Source: CAZNAQ01 sp964585585 | GTDB taxonomy: Bacteria > Patescibacteriota > Patescibacteriia > Patescibacteriales > JAGXOH01 | Length of the DNA stretch: 28,292 nt | Assembly (NCBI GenBank): GCA_964585585.1 | Contig: CAZPEL010000007.1 | Coordinates: 1 to 28,292 of the forward strand | Reading direction: 5' to 3' | Shown: in pieces, positions 1 to 6,619 of the stretch | Numbering within the stretch: the stretch's first letter is position 1 | Layout of the letters: the number at the start of each line of letters is the position of its first letter | Position numbers and translations under genes: made by a program | The notes under the pieces: generated by a model | The model's database searches: none | What the model was told of the DNA's origin: nothing | What the model saw: the letters and a program-made list of their open reading frames with translations, nothing else

Positions 1-2
1 AG

Positions 3-27
3 CAAAAGAGGGCTTTGCAGCCCTCTT
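3..27 (-). terminator. Rho-independent terminator of tRNA-Asn
   Basis: A 9-bp perfect stem (6-14 with 19-27) with a TTGC loop. Read on the minus strand it is followed by TTTTGCT. It lies 22 bp beyond the tRNA 3' end, so it probably ends the tRNA-Asn transcript. Confidence 0.75.
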
Positions 28-48
28 GAATCGCCATTTTGTGAACTC

Positions 49-123
49 TGGCTCCGAGGGCCGGACTCGAACCGGCAACCAATGCGTTAACAGCGCACTG
101 CTCTACCATTGAGCTACCTCGGA
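49..123 (-). tRNA. tRNA-Asn (anticodon GTT), CCA encoded
   Basis: A full cloverleaf can be read on the minus strand. The 7-bp acceptor stem is TCCGAGG/CCTCGGA, with G discriminator and encoded CCA. The D arm is AGCTC/GAGCA, the anticodon stem GTGCG/CGCAT with loop CTGTTAA giving anticodon GTT, and the T arm contains GGTTCGAGTCC. The 5' half is duplicated about 325 bp upstream (394-452), and the upstream GIY-YIG reading frame runs into this gene and stops in its D loop. The intact tRNA therefore forms the downstream border of a possible insertion. Confidence 0.95.
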
Positions 124-372
124 ATTATTAATTTTTTCTTTTAAATATTCTTTTCCCGAACCACTCTTGAAATATTTTTCTCTTTTCCTCGCCTCTTGCC
201 TATTTCTGACTTTTTCTTTATAAACTAATTTCCACGGACGATAACCTTTTGTTGAAAAAACCTGTCTAGTATTGTGCTCCTTCAGTCTTTTTTCTATATT
301 TTCGCTCAATCCAACATATAATCGACCATCAACTTCGCTCTGAATAACATAAACATAATATATGGTATTCAT
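103..372 (-). CDS. Small GIY-YIG nuclease-family protein inserted at tRNA-Asn
   Basis: An 89-residue protein made almost entirely of one GIY-YIG nuclease domain. The first motif appears as YYVYV followed about ten residues later by LYVG. The family Arg follows in the KRLKEHN segment, then STKGYRPWKLVY, and the charged RKREKYFKSGSGKEYLK helix. This is the compact, stand-alone (UPF0213/YhbQ-like) form, common in CPR bacteria, of the fold used by homing endonucleases and UvrC. ATG at 372 is preferred; an in-frame TTG lies two codons upstream. The last eight codons leave the normal domain end and read into the tRNA, using the TAG in its D loop as stop. The gene sits exactly between a 5' half-copy of tRNA-Asn and the intact tRNA. 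A role in insertion at the anticodon loop is inferred; the family also contains non-mobile repair-type proteins. Confidence 0.85.
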   Translation of the reverse strand: MNTIYYVYVIQSEVDGRLYVGLSENIEKRLKEHNTRQVFSTKGYRPWKLVYKEKVRNRQEARKREKYFKSGSGKEYLKEKINNSEVAQW

Positions 373-393
373 AGCCAAAATGATAAGTCAAAC

Positions 394-452
394 TAACAGC
401 GCACTGCTCCCTGCCTGCCGGCAGGCAGGTACCATTGAGCTACCTCGGAATT
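394..452 (-). pseudogene. Partial tRNA-Asn copy (5' half) with a 20-bp palindrome in the D arm
   Basis: Thirty-nine bases are identical to positions 88-126 of the intact tRNA-Asn region. They cover the acceptor 5' strand, the D arm, the 5' anticodon stem and the loop up to the base after the anticodon. Similarity ends there and the GIY-YIG leader begins. A 20-bp perfect palindrome (410-429) interrupts the copy at the D-loop/D-stem border. The 3' half is absent, so it cannot fold as a tRNA. Confidence 0.85.
410..429. repeat. 20-bp perfect palindrome in pseudo-tRNA
   Basis: The unit CCTGCCTGCC followed directly by its reverse complement. It is absent from the intact tRNA copy, so it is a clean insertion without loss of tRNA bases. 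From memory, the same GC-rich palindrome recurs in intergenic DNA of CPR genomes. Confidence 0.85.
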
Positions 453-491
453 GTTGTTTTTTTGAACAGGGGTATTACACCCCCTTGTATT

Positions 492-546
492 CCCCCTCGG
501 AGAGGGGGAAATTTTATTTAGTTGTACTCCCCCCTCGGAGAGGGGG
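492..546. repeat. Two direct copies of a 17-bp palindromic repeat
   Basis: CCCCCTCGGAGAGGGGG occurs at 492-508 and 530-546, 38 bp apart. Each is an inverted repeat with a three-base centre. They lie in the leader between the putative promoter at 598-625 and the pseudo-tRNA. The rest of 450-729 has no coding frame I can support. Confidence 0.75.
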
Positions 547-597
547 TTTATTTAATTGTTTCAAATAAAAATCTGCCTCTTAAGCAGTTCTGTTGTT

Positions 598-625
598 ATT
601 ATATAAAAATTATAAAATTAGTCAA
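598..625 (-). promoter_or_regulatory. Putative sigma-70 promoter for the tRNA-Asn/GIY-YIG transcript
   Basis: On the minus strand TTGACT (625-620) is separated by 16 bp from TATAAT (603-598). Transcription would run through the palindromes, the pseudo-tRNA, the GIY-YIG gene and tRNA-Asn to the terminator at 3-27. This could be the original tRNA promoter, now displaced from the intact gene. Confidence 0.55.
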
Positions 626-639
626 CAATTCTCACTCCT

Positions 640-711
640 GATACTTGATATTAATTTCCAATATCCAGTATCTCAGCCTACGGCTGATCACCCGAAGGCG
701 ACTTTGTCGCC
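640..711. repeat. Cluster of three hairpins downstream of rpoD
   Basis: A 13-bp stem with one mismatch pairs 640-652 with 660-672 and is built of roughly 7-bp units such as GATACTT and AATATCC. It is followed by CAGCC/GGCTG (674-686) and by GGCGAC-TTT-GTCGCC (697-711). None has a T-run on the minus strand, so I do not call a canonical terminator, although one of them may end the rpoD mRNA. Confidence 0.6.
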
Positions 712-729
712 GTAGGGTGGCAATATCAA

Positions 730-2382
730 CTAAAAGTAGTCCTTCAACCTCTTGATATCCTGATCCTTCCTGATCTTTTCCAGGGCCTTGGCCTCGATCT
801 GCCTGATCCTTTCCCGGGTTACATCGAATTCTTGGCCTACTTCCTCCAAGGTATGGGCCACTCCGTCTGTTAAGCCGAAACGCATCTCCAGGATCTTTTT
901 CTCTCTGGGGCTGACCTTTTCAATGGCCTTTTGGACATATTCCCGCAAAAGAAGCAAAGCGGCGGATTTGTCCGGGGCCACATTCTTTACATCCTCGATA
1001 AAGTCCTCCAGGGTGGAATCCTCTTCATCGTCTCCGACCGTGGTTTCCAGGGATACGGTATCCTGGGATATCTTCATAATATGCCTGACCTTGTCCAATT
1101 CTTCGCCCATTTCCGCGGCTATTTCTTCCGGCAGGGGTTCCCGGCCCAGATCTTGTATCAACCTTCTCTCTACTTGCTGGAATTTATTAATGGTCTCGAC
1201 CATGTGCACCGGGATCCGAATAGTCCGGGATTGGTCGGCCAAAGCCCGGGTGATGGCCTGTCTGATCCACCAAGTGGCGTAGGTGGAGAATTTATAGCCC
1301 TTTCGGTATTCAAATTTTTCCACGGCCCGGAACAAGCCGATATTGCCTTCCTGGATCAGGTCCAACAAACTAAGGCCTTTAGCACCCACGAACTTTTTGG
1401 CAATGGAAACCACCAACCTCAAATTGGCTTCGATCAATCTTTTTTCCGCTTCCCTGTCCCCTTTTTCCTTTCTTTTAGACAACTCCACTTCCTCTTCCGT
1501 GCTTAAAAGAGGAACCTTACCGATCTCCTTTAAATACATCTGAATGGAATCGGAACTCAACTTGGAGAGGTCAACTGTGGGCAAAGATTCATAGGGCAAA
1601 CCAAAACTACCGGTCCCTTTGGCCGGGGCTTTTTCTTCTTTTTTCTTTTTACTCTTGGTTTGCTTTTTACTTTGGGTTTCTTCTTCCTCGTTTTCCTGAG
1701 AAGCCAAAGCACTACCACGACTTTCGGATATACCCAAAATACTGCCGGTATCCTCCACTATCTGCACGCCGTTCTCCTGGAGCCGGGACAAAAATATTTC
1801 AAAATCATAAGCATACTCCTCTACTTCCGGAAAAAGGTGTAATAGCTCGGTTTCAGTGACAAAACCCCTTTTTCTGCCCTTGACCAATAATCTCTCCTTT
1901 TGTTCTTCAGTGGGCTTGGGTCCGGCCGGCGCCGGTGTCTTCTTGGTATCTTTTTTCTTGGCGGCGGCAGTGGTAGTTTTTTTAGCGACAGTCTTTTTGG
2001 CGGCGGTTGTTTGCTTCTTTTTGGCGGTTGCGGCCTGTTTGGTCTTGGTGGTAGCGGCCTTAGTCTTGGTGGCAGTTTTGGCGGTGGCAGTCTTCTGACC
2101 GGCCGGTTTTTTCTTGGCTGCTGTCTTGGCCTGGGTCGAAGCTTGCTTGGCGGGGGTCTTGACGGCCGAAGTTTTTTTAGCGGCTGGCTTAGTTGCGGCT
2201 GTTTTCTTGGTAGTCGCCTTTGGAGCCGGAGTTTTTTTCGCGGCCGAAGCGGATTTTGCCTTTGCCTGGGCCTTTTTCTTGACTGTCTTGGCGGCGGTGC
2301 CGGAAGCAGCCGTTTTCTTGGCGGAAACGGTCTTCTTTTGGCCCTGGGTGGTGTTTTTCTTTTTAGAAGTATTGGAAGCCAT
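730..2382 (-). CDS. rpoD: Primary sigma factor RpoD (sigma-70) with Lys/Ala/Thr-rich N-terminal tail
   Basis: A 550-residue housekeeping sigma factor that directs RNA polymerase to -10/-35 promoters. Residues 1-145 are almost only Lys, Ala, Thr, Ser and Gln, with KKTA-type repeats like histone H1 tails. Residues ~150-215 resemble region 1.1. After an acidic/Lys linker, the conserved core starts at DSIQMYLKEIGKVPLL (~276). Region 2 contains NLRLVVSIAKKF and the -10 binding stretch YKFSTYATWWIRQAI. Region 3 follows, and region 4 contains the helix-turn-helix TLEEVGQEFDVTRERIRQIE. It follows dnaG by 36 bp, the dnaG-rpoD order of the classical macromolecular synthesis operon. No Shine-Dalgarno motif precedes the ATG. 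The basic tail resembles that of actinobacterial SigA; its DNA- or RNA-binding role here is inferred. Confidence 0.97.
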   Translation of the reverse strand: MASNTSKKKNTTQGQKKTVSAKKTAASGTAAKTVKKKAQAKAKSASAAKKTPAPKATTKKTAATKPAAKKTSAVKTPAKQASTQAKTAAKKKPAGQKTATAKTATKTKAATTKTKQAATAKKKQTTAAKKTVAKKTTTAAAKKKDTKKTPAPAGPKPTEEQKERLLVKGRKRGFVTETELLHLFPEVEEYAYDFEIFLSRLQENGVQIVEDTGSILGISESRGSALASQENEEEETQSKKQTKSKKKKEEKAPAKGTGSFGLPYESLPTVDLSKLSSDSIQMYLKEIGKVPLLSTEEEVELSKRKEKGDREAEKRLIEANLRLVVSIAKKFVGAKGLSLLDLIQEGNIGLFRAVEKFEYRKGYKFSTYATWWIRQAITRALADQSRTIRIPVHMVETINKFQQVERRLIQDLGREPLPEEIAAEMGEELDKVRHIMKISQDTVSLETTVGDDEEDSTLEDFIEDVKNVAPDKSAALLLLREYVQKAIEKVSPREKKILEMRFGLTDGVAHTLEEVGQEFDVTRERIRQIEAKALEKIRKDQDIKRLKDYF

Positions 2383-2418
2383 ATTTTAAAATTTTATTGC
2401 TCGTTTAAAAAAGTAAAA

Positions 2419-4281
2419 TTATTTTAATTCATTCAATTCTTGGGATAATTTTTTGAGTTCGGTCATTAATTCCTGAGATCTTTCCCTCTCTCCTTCTCTT
2501 TCCGCCTCGGAGATGGTTCTTTCTATCTCCTTCATTCTTTGGGTTATATAACTCTTTTTTAACTCCACCAGGATCTGGGTTATTTCCTGCTTGGCCTGAT
2601 TCTCTTCCAAGTGGTAATAATCTTTCTCACCTAAAATAACCAACTTATTCAACAATTTAAGTTGGTTATGCCGAGGTTCTCCTTGATTAGAATCAGTTTT
2701 ACCAAACTCTTGATAGAAAAAGTCTTTTAGATCTTCATAATTCAACCGCAATTCACTCTGCTCGGAATTTTTCTTATTGTAATACAAAATTAAATTTTTG
2801 TAAAATGTTTTGAACTCTGTTCCGAAAATATGGTCCAAACTCAAACGCGTTGCCACATACTCCAAAAATGAAGGAAATCTTAGAGCTAAAGCCAGCAACT
2901 CTTCGGAAAGCTTTTCCTCTCGGCTTCGGGAATCGGAAACATCTTCAGTAGCTTCTGGGGACGAGGAAGTTTCTTGCTGTTCTCGGTAATTCCGGCCGGT
3001 TTTACTGTTCAAGGCCAAAGTTTCCCTGAGGGCGCTTTCGCTTATATCCAATCTTTGGCTCAACCTTTTGATCCAATGGTCCTTCTCTATCCTGTTGGCT
3101 ATCAGGGAAATTATGGGTAACAACCTCTTTATGGCCTCTTTCTTGCCGTCTATGCCGCTTATATCCACCTCGGACATAACCTTGTCAAAATAATGATCCA
3201 TAACATGCTTGGCTCCGGCTACTGTGTTCTGCCAACCTTCGGGGTCCTTTTTTATGAACTCATCCGGATCCTTACCCGAGGACAAACTTATTATCTTAAC
3301 ATCCATCTCCAAAGGAAAGGCCTCCCGGACCGCTCGATCCACGGCCATTTGCCCGGCCTGGTCCATATCAAAGGCCAAAGCCATATGAGAAGAATACCTT
3401 TTGATCAATTTCAGTTGTTCCTGGGTCAGGGCGGTTCCGGAACTGGCCACCACATTCTTAAAACCGGCTTGATGAGCGGTAATAACATCCATTTGACCTT
3501 CCACCACCACCGCCAAGTCCTCGGTTCTGATCTCGGCCTTGGCCTTGTCCAAGCCGAAAATTATCTTGCTCTTGTCATAGATAAAGGTTTGGGGGCTATT
3601 GATATATTTACCCAAAACCTCCTCTTCTTCCTTGTCCGGCCGAACCCGGGCGGAAAAAGCCACCGGATTGCCGTAAAAATCATTAATGGGAAACATTATC
3701 CGGTCCCGGAACCGATTGTATATTCCCGTTCCCTGCTTTCTGCGGTTGGCCAAGCCGGCGGCCACTATATCCTCGTCCTTATACCCCCGTCTCCGCAAAA
3801 CACTGACCAGGTCCTCCCAGGAATTGGGGCTAAAGCCGATCTGCCACTCGATCAAGGTATCTTGGGTCAAGCCCCTTTCTTGCAAATATTTCCGGGCCGG
3901 TTCGGCCGCGTCCGACTCCATTAAATTTTGATGATAAAAATTGACCGCTATCTGGGTTATGTCCAGTAATTTATTCCTTTTAGAGGCCTTTTGGGGATCC
4001 TGTTTCTGCAAAGTCACTCCCGCTCTGGGAGCTAATATCCGCAGGGCCTCGACAAAACTAACCCCTTCCATTTCCATAATAAAAGTGATCACATCCCCGC
4101 CCTTGCCGGAACTGAAACAATGCCAGATCTGTTTTTCCGGAGACACCATAAAAGACGGGGTTTTTTCCCGGTTAAAGGGGGATAGAGCGGAAAAGTTGGA
4201 TCCGGCCGGCTTCAGGTTGATATATTCGCGGATAATATCCACTATATCCAAGCGGGATTTTATTTCGTCGGAGACCTGCAT
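2419..4281 (-). CDS. dnaG: DNA primase DnaG with degenerate zinc-binding domain
   Basis: A 620-residue primase that synthesises RNA primers at the replication fork. The N-terminal domain (1-95) keeps the family pattern EKTPSF and HCFSSGKGGD. However, the zinc ligand positions read S34, N37, C55 and S58 where the family has Cys, His, Cys, Cys at the same spacing, so three of four ligands are gone. The catalytic TOPRIM domain follows: EGQMD near residue 260, FDMDQAG near 303 and KDPDEF. The C-terminal ~170 residues are charged and helical, matching the helicase-binding domain. It is followed by rpoD. The frame and catalytic motifs are intact, so this is a working primase with an altered N-terminal domain, not a pseudogene. 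Confidence 0.96.
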   Translation of the reverse strand: MQVSDEIKSRLDIVDIIREYINLKPAGSNFSALSPFNREKTPSFMVSPEKQIWHCFSSGKGGDVITFIMEMEGVSFVEALRILAPRAGVTLQKQDPQKASKRNKLLDITQIAVNFYHQNLMESDAAEPARKYLQERGLTQDTLIEWQIGFSPNSWEDLVSVLRRRGYKDEDIVAAGLANRRKQGTGIYNRFRDRIMFPINDFYGNPVAFSARVRPDKEEEEVLGKYINSPQTFIYDKSKIIFGLDKAKAEIRTEDLAVVVEGQMDVITAHQAGFKNVVASSGTALTQEQLKLIKRYSSHMALAFDMDQAGQMAVDRAVREAFPLEMDVKIISLSSGKDPDEFIKKDPEGWQNTVAGAKHVMDHYFDKVMSEVDISGIDGKKEAIKRLLPIISLIANRIEKDHWIKRLSQRLDISESALRETLALNSKTGRNYREQQETSSSPEATEDVSDSRSREEKLSEELLALALRFPSFLEYVATRLSLDHIFGTEFKTFYKNLILYYNKKNSEQSELRLNYEDLKDFFYQEFGKTDSNQGEPRHNQLKLLNKLVILGEKDYYHLEENQAKQEITQILVELKKSYITQRMKEIERTISEAEREGERERSQELMTELKKLSQELNELK

Positions 4282-4289
4282 AATATTTT

Positions 4290-4425
4290 AGTAAATAGTA
4301 AACGGTAAACAGTAAACCGTTCCACTTTGACCCTCTCCCCTTGCCAAGGGGAGATTAAGAGGGGTTGGCAAGGGGAGGGATATTTAGTTACCTACTGTTG
4401 ACTGTTTACTATTGACTATTAACTT
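4290..4425. repeat. Opposed-arm micro-repeat locus between a conserved unknown gene and dnaG
   Basis: The left arm (4290-4317) is four 7-bp units: AGTAAAT, AGTAAAC, GGTAAAC, AGTAAAC. The right arm (4391-4425) has five 7-bp units in the opposite orientation (TTGACTG, TTTACTA, TTGACTA and variants). The core contains the inverted repeat CTCCCCTTG-C-CAAGGGGAG and a diverged second copy. The right arm includes the TAA stop of the upstream gene, and the left arm ends 8 bp before the dnaG start, so the locus fills the whole intergenic space. Confidence 0.75.
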
Positions 4426-4811
4426 TTTCCAAACAATCTCGCCAACCACCCCTTTTTCTCAGATTTCTCAGAGGAAGATCCCTGGTCGGGGGAATTTTCT
4501 TGTGGAGGGTTGGAATAAATAAATTTTTTCAGTCTTTCTATTTCTTGCTGCACCGGTTCGCTGTCGTACTCCGCGTTATGCCGATGTTGGCTGTAGTGGG
4601 TGGCCTGTTGTTGGTCCAGGTGCAAGCTAAAAACCACTTCTTCACCCTCTTCTTTCACATACATGTGGAATCTGGGATAAAAACCCCGGCCCAATCTTCT
4701 GACCATGCTCTCGGAACCGCTTCTTCGGTCCCGAATAAAGCCGTAACCGAATTTTCTTAAAAGACGGTAAGGATTATCCCGTAATTGATCTTTGGTTATC
4801 TTGAGATCCAT
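4419..4811 (-). CDS. Conserved hypothetical protein (130 aa)
   Basis: A soluble protein without signal peptide or membrane segment. The N-terminal half is basic (NPYRLLRKFGYGFIRDRRSG). The centre has VVFSLHLDQQQATHYSQHRHNAEYD-like sequence rich in His and Gln, followed by a short helix (PVQQEIERLKKFI) and a Ser/Glu/Lys-rich tail ending in KKGWLARLFGKS, which could touch the membrane. I recall similar His/Asp-rich proteins as recurrent unknowns in CPR genomes but cannot name a family. It overlaps the end of the GtrA-like gene by 38 bp, so the two are probably co-translated. Function unknown. Confidence 0.75.
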   Translation of the reverse strand: MDLKITKDQLRDNPYRLLRKFGYGFIRDRRSGSESMVRRLGRGFYPRFHMYVKEEGEEVVFSLHLDQQQATHYSQHRHNAEYDSEPVQQEIERLKKFIYSNPPQENSPDQGSSSEKSEKKGWLARLFGKS

Positions 4812-5259
4812 TCTTCACATTAAAGATTAAAAAATTATTCACGGCATACCGGAACAGGGCCAAAACCACGGACAGAACCACCTGGGAATACAGGTAATAC
4901 AAGCCCAATATATCCACCAAGGCATACAAACCGACCAGATTCAGGATCAAGCTGGAAAAAGTGATAACAAAATAAAAAAAGGCCTGGCTGGTTAGTTTAT
5001 GGGTGGAATTATCCCGGAAAGTCCAAAATTTCTGAAAGGAAAAGCTGACGATAAAAGCGGCGACAAAAGCCAGAACAGCCGAAACCATATACCACACTCC
5101 CAAAATATCGGTAAAAAAATACAAAGCTACCAAATTAACCGCCGTGGCGGCCACTCCGACTATCCCGAATTTGATCAATTTTTTATGTTTATCAACTATT
5201 TTGTAAATACCGGGAAAACTTTGGGAAAAATTGTCTTTTAAGGATTGATAATGCTTCAT
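4774..5259 (-). CDS. GtrA-like membrane protein
   Basis: A 161-residue protein with four hydrophobic segments. It matches the GtrA/DPMS family, which is proposed to move polyprenyl-linked sugars across the membrane or to anchor glycosyltransferases. Family marks are LIKFGIVGVAATAVNLVALYF at the first helix, VSFSFQKFWTF after the second, and RYAVNNFLIFN at the end. The ATG at 5259 (MKHYQSL) is chosen: it lies 11 bp after the epimerase stop, while the longer frame up to 5370 would overlap the epimerase and adds an unrelated soluble N-terminus. The neighbouring epimerase suggests surface glycan assembly. Confidence 0.88.
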   Translation of the reverse strand: MKHYQSLKDNFSQSFPGIYKIVDKHKKLIKFGIVGVAATAVNLVALYFFTDILGVWYMVSAVLAFVAAFIVSFSFQKFWTFRDNSTHKLTSQAFFYFVITFSSLILNLVGLYALVDILGLYYLYSQVVLSVVLALFRYAVNNFLIFNVKNGSQDNQRSITG

Positions 5260-5269
5260 GATCTTGGGC

Positions 5270-6199
5270 TTAACCGTTTTTAAGGGATCGGCTCCATTGC
5301 AAGGTTTGGGCCACCCCTTGATAGAGATCGGTTCGGGGTTGCCAGCCCAATATTTTCTGAGCCCGGTCATAACTTAGGCAACTTCTCTTTTGCTCTCCGG
5401 GCAAGGCCGGTCCGTGTTTTTTGTTCAGAACCTCGCCGGTGGCCTTTTCTATGGCCTTTACCACATCCAAAACGGAAGTTTCCCGGCCGGTGCCGATATT
5501 GATCTCACCGACATGATCACTGACCCGGGCCTTTAAAAAGGCGTCCACCAGATCGTCCACATACACAAAATCGCGGGTTTGCTCACCGTCGCCGTTAATA
5601 ATACATTGCTCTTTTTGGACTGCCTTGTCAATAAAGACAGAGATCACTCCGGTCTCTCCCCCTTTATACTGCCTGGGGCCGTAAATATTGGCCGGTCGGA
5701 GAGAGATATAATCCAATCCGTAAACTTTATGGTAATAATTCAAGTACTTCTCAAAGGTCAGTTTATGGATACCGTAGGGAGAAATGGGCCTGGGGATAAC
5801 ATCCTCGGTGGTGGGGATATCCTCCACATCTCCGTACACCGCTCCGCCGGTGGAAACAAAGATAAATTTCTTCACTCCGTTGCGATAGGCGTTATCCAAA
5901 ACATTCAAGCCGCCAAAAACATTGATGTCATTGTCTATTTGCGGTTTATCCACCGAGATCCGGACATCTATTTGAGCGGCCAGATGAAAAACATAGTCGA
6001 ATTGCTCCTGTTCGAACACGGGAGCTATCTGCTCGGAACGGATATCAAGGTTATAGAACCCGGCTTGGCTGTTCACATACTCTTGCTTGCCGGTGGAAAG
6101 GTCGTCCAAGATAGACACTTCATGCCCTTCCCGCAATAATCTATCAACCAAAGTAGAGCCGATAAAACCGGCTCCTCCCGTAACCAAAGATCTGGTCAT
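5270..6199 (-). CDS. NAD-dependent sugar epimerase/dehydratase (GalE-like)
   Basis: A 309-residue extended short-chain dehydrogenase. The Rossmann NAD motif TGGAGFIG is at residues 7-14, DDLSTG at 32-37, the HLAA segment at 72-75, VSTGGAVYG at 115-123, and catalytic YGIHK gives Tyr142 and Lys146. LRPANIYGPRQ follows. These are the features of UDP-glucose/UDP-GlcNAc 4-epimerases and related nucleotide-sugar enzymes; the exact substrate cannot be read from the sequence. It starts 9 bp after the receiver gene and is followed by the GtrA-like gene, so its product may feed cell-surface or pilin glycosylation. The start matches the canonical N-terminus. Confidence 0.9.
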   Translation of the reverse strand: MTRSLVTGGAGFIGSTLVDRLLREGHEVSILDDLSTGKQEYVNSQAGFYNLDIRSEQIAPVFEQEQFDYVFHLAAQIDVRISVDKPQIDNDINVFGGLNVLDNAYRNGVKKFIFVSTGGAVYGDVEDIPTTEDVIPRPISPYGIHKLTFEKYLNYYHKVYGLDYISLRPANIYGPRQYKGGETGVISVFIDKAVQKEQCIINGDGEQTRDFVYVDDLVDAFLKARVSDHVGEINIGTGRETSVLDVVKAIEKATGEVLNKKHGPALPGEQKRSCLSYDRAQKILGWQPRTDLYQGVAQTLQWSRSLKNG

Positions 6200-6208
6200 A
6201 TTTTGATC

Positions 6209-6601
6209 TTATTTATCTTTTTTTTCTTCCAAGCTATGGATGATGTCGGTTATTATCTTATCCAAACGATAATCCGCCTTGGTGTAATACTTGTCCACTC
6301 CCAAGTTAATATAGGACCTGACCTTATCAGCGCTGGCGGTATTGGAAACCACAAAAACGGGAATGGATTTCCACTGTTCCTCGCCCTTAAGTTTGGCGAT
6401 CAAATCCAAACCGCTTTTATGGCCCAAAAGATAATGATCCAACCAAATAACATCTATTCGTTCCAGTTCCTCCAATTTAGCAAGGGCTTCTTCCACCTTT
6501 TTAGCTGTCTCCACTTGAAAATCGTTCTTTTTCAATTTGGATTGAATGGCTGTTAATAAAGGTTTCTCGTCTTCGACGACCAAGATAGTTTTTTGACTCA
6601 T
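6209..6601 (-). CDS. Single-domain response regulator (CheY-like receiver)
   Basis: A 130-residue stand-alone receiver domain. The acidic pocket is at EDE (10-12), the phospho-acceptor is Asp55 in IWLDHYLLG, the conserved Ser is in VVSNTAS (near 86), and Lys108 is in YYTKADY. There is no DNA-binding or enzymatic output. It starts 18 bp after the histidine kinase gene, so it is probably that kinase's direct partner. The output is unknown; the nearest candidates are the surface-sugar genes downstream or the pilus machinery. The D-H-Y-L after the phospho-Asp differs from the usual D-x-x-M-P. Confidence 0.92.
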   Translation of the reverse strand: MSQKTILVVEDEKPLLTAIQSKLKKNDFQVETAKKVEEALAKLEELERIDVIWLDHYLLGHKSGLDLIAKLKGEEQWKSIPVFVVSNTASADKVRSYINLGVDKYYTKADYRLDKIITDIIHSLEEKKDK

Positions 6602-6619
6602 ACTCTTGAAAATATTAAA

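Noticed and set aside
103..452. Group I intron in tRNA-Asn
   Set aside because: The tRNA 5' half is present twice and the downstream tRNA is intact, so nothing needs splicing. I see no conserved intron core elements in the short sequence.
674..711. Canonical terminator for rpoD
   Set aside because: The hairpins are real, but no T-run follows them on the minus strand, so I list them only as repeats.
1900..2427. Plus-strand Gly/Leu-rich protein
   Set aside because: It is the complement of the low-complexity Lys/Ala/Thr coding part of rpoD.
5260..5370. Longer N-terminus for the GtrA-like protein
   Set aside because: It would overlap the epimerase gene by about 100 bp and add residues unlike the family; the ATG at 5259 fits better.
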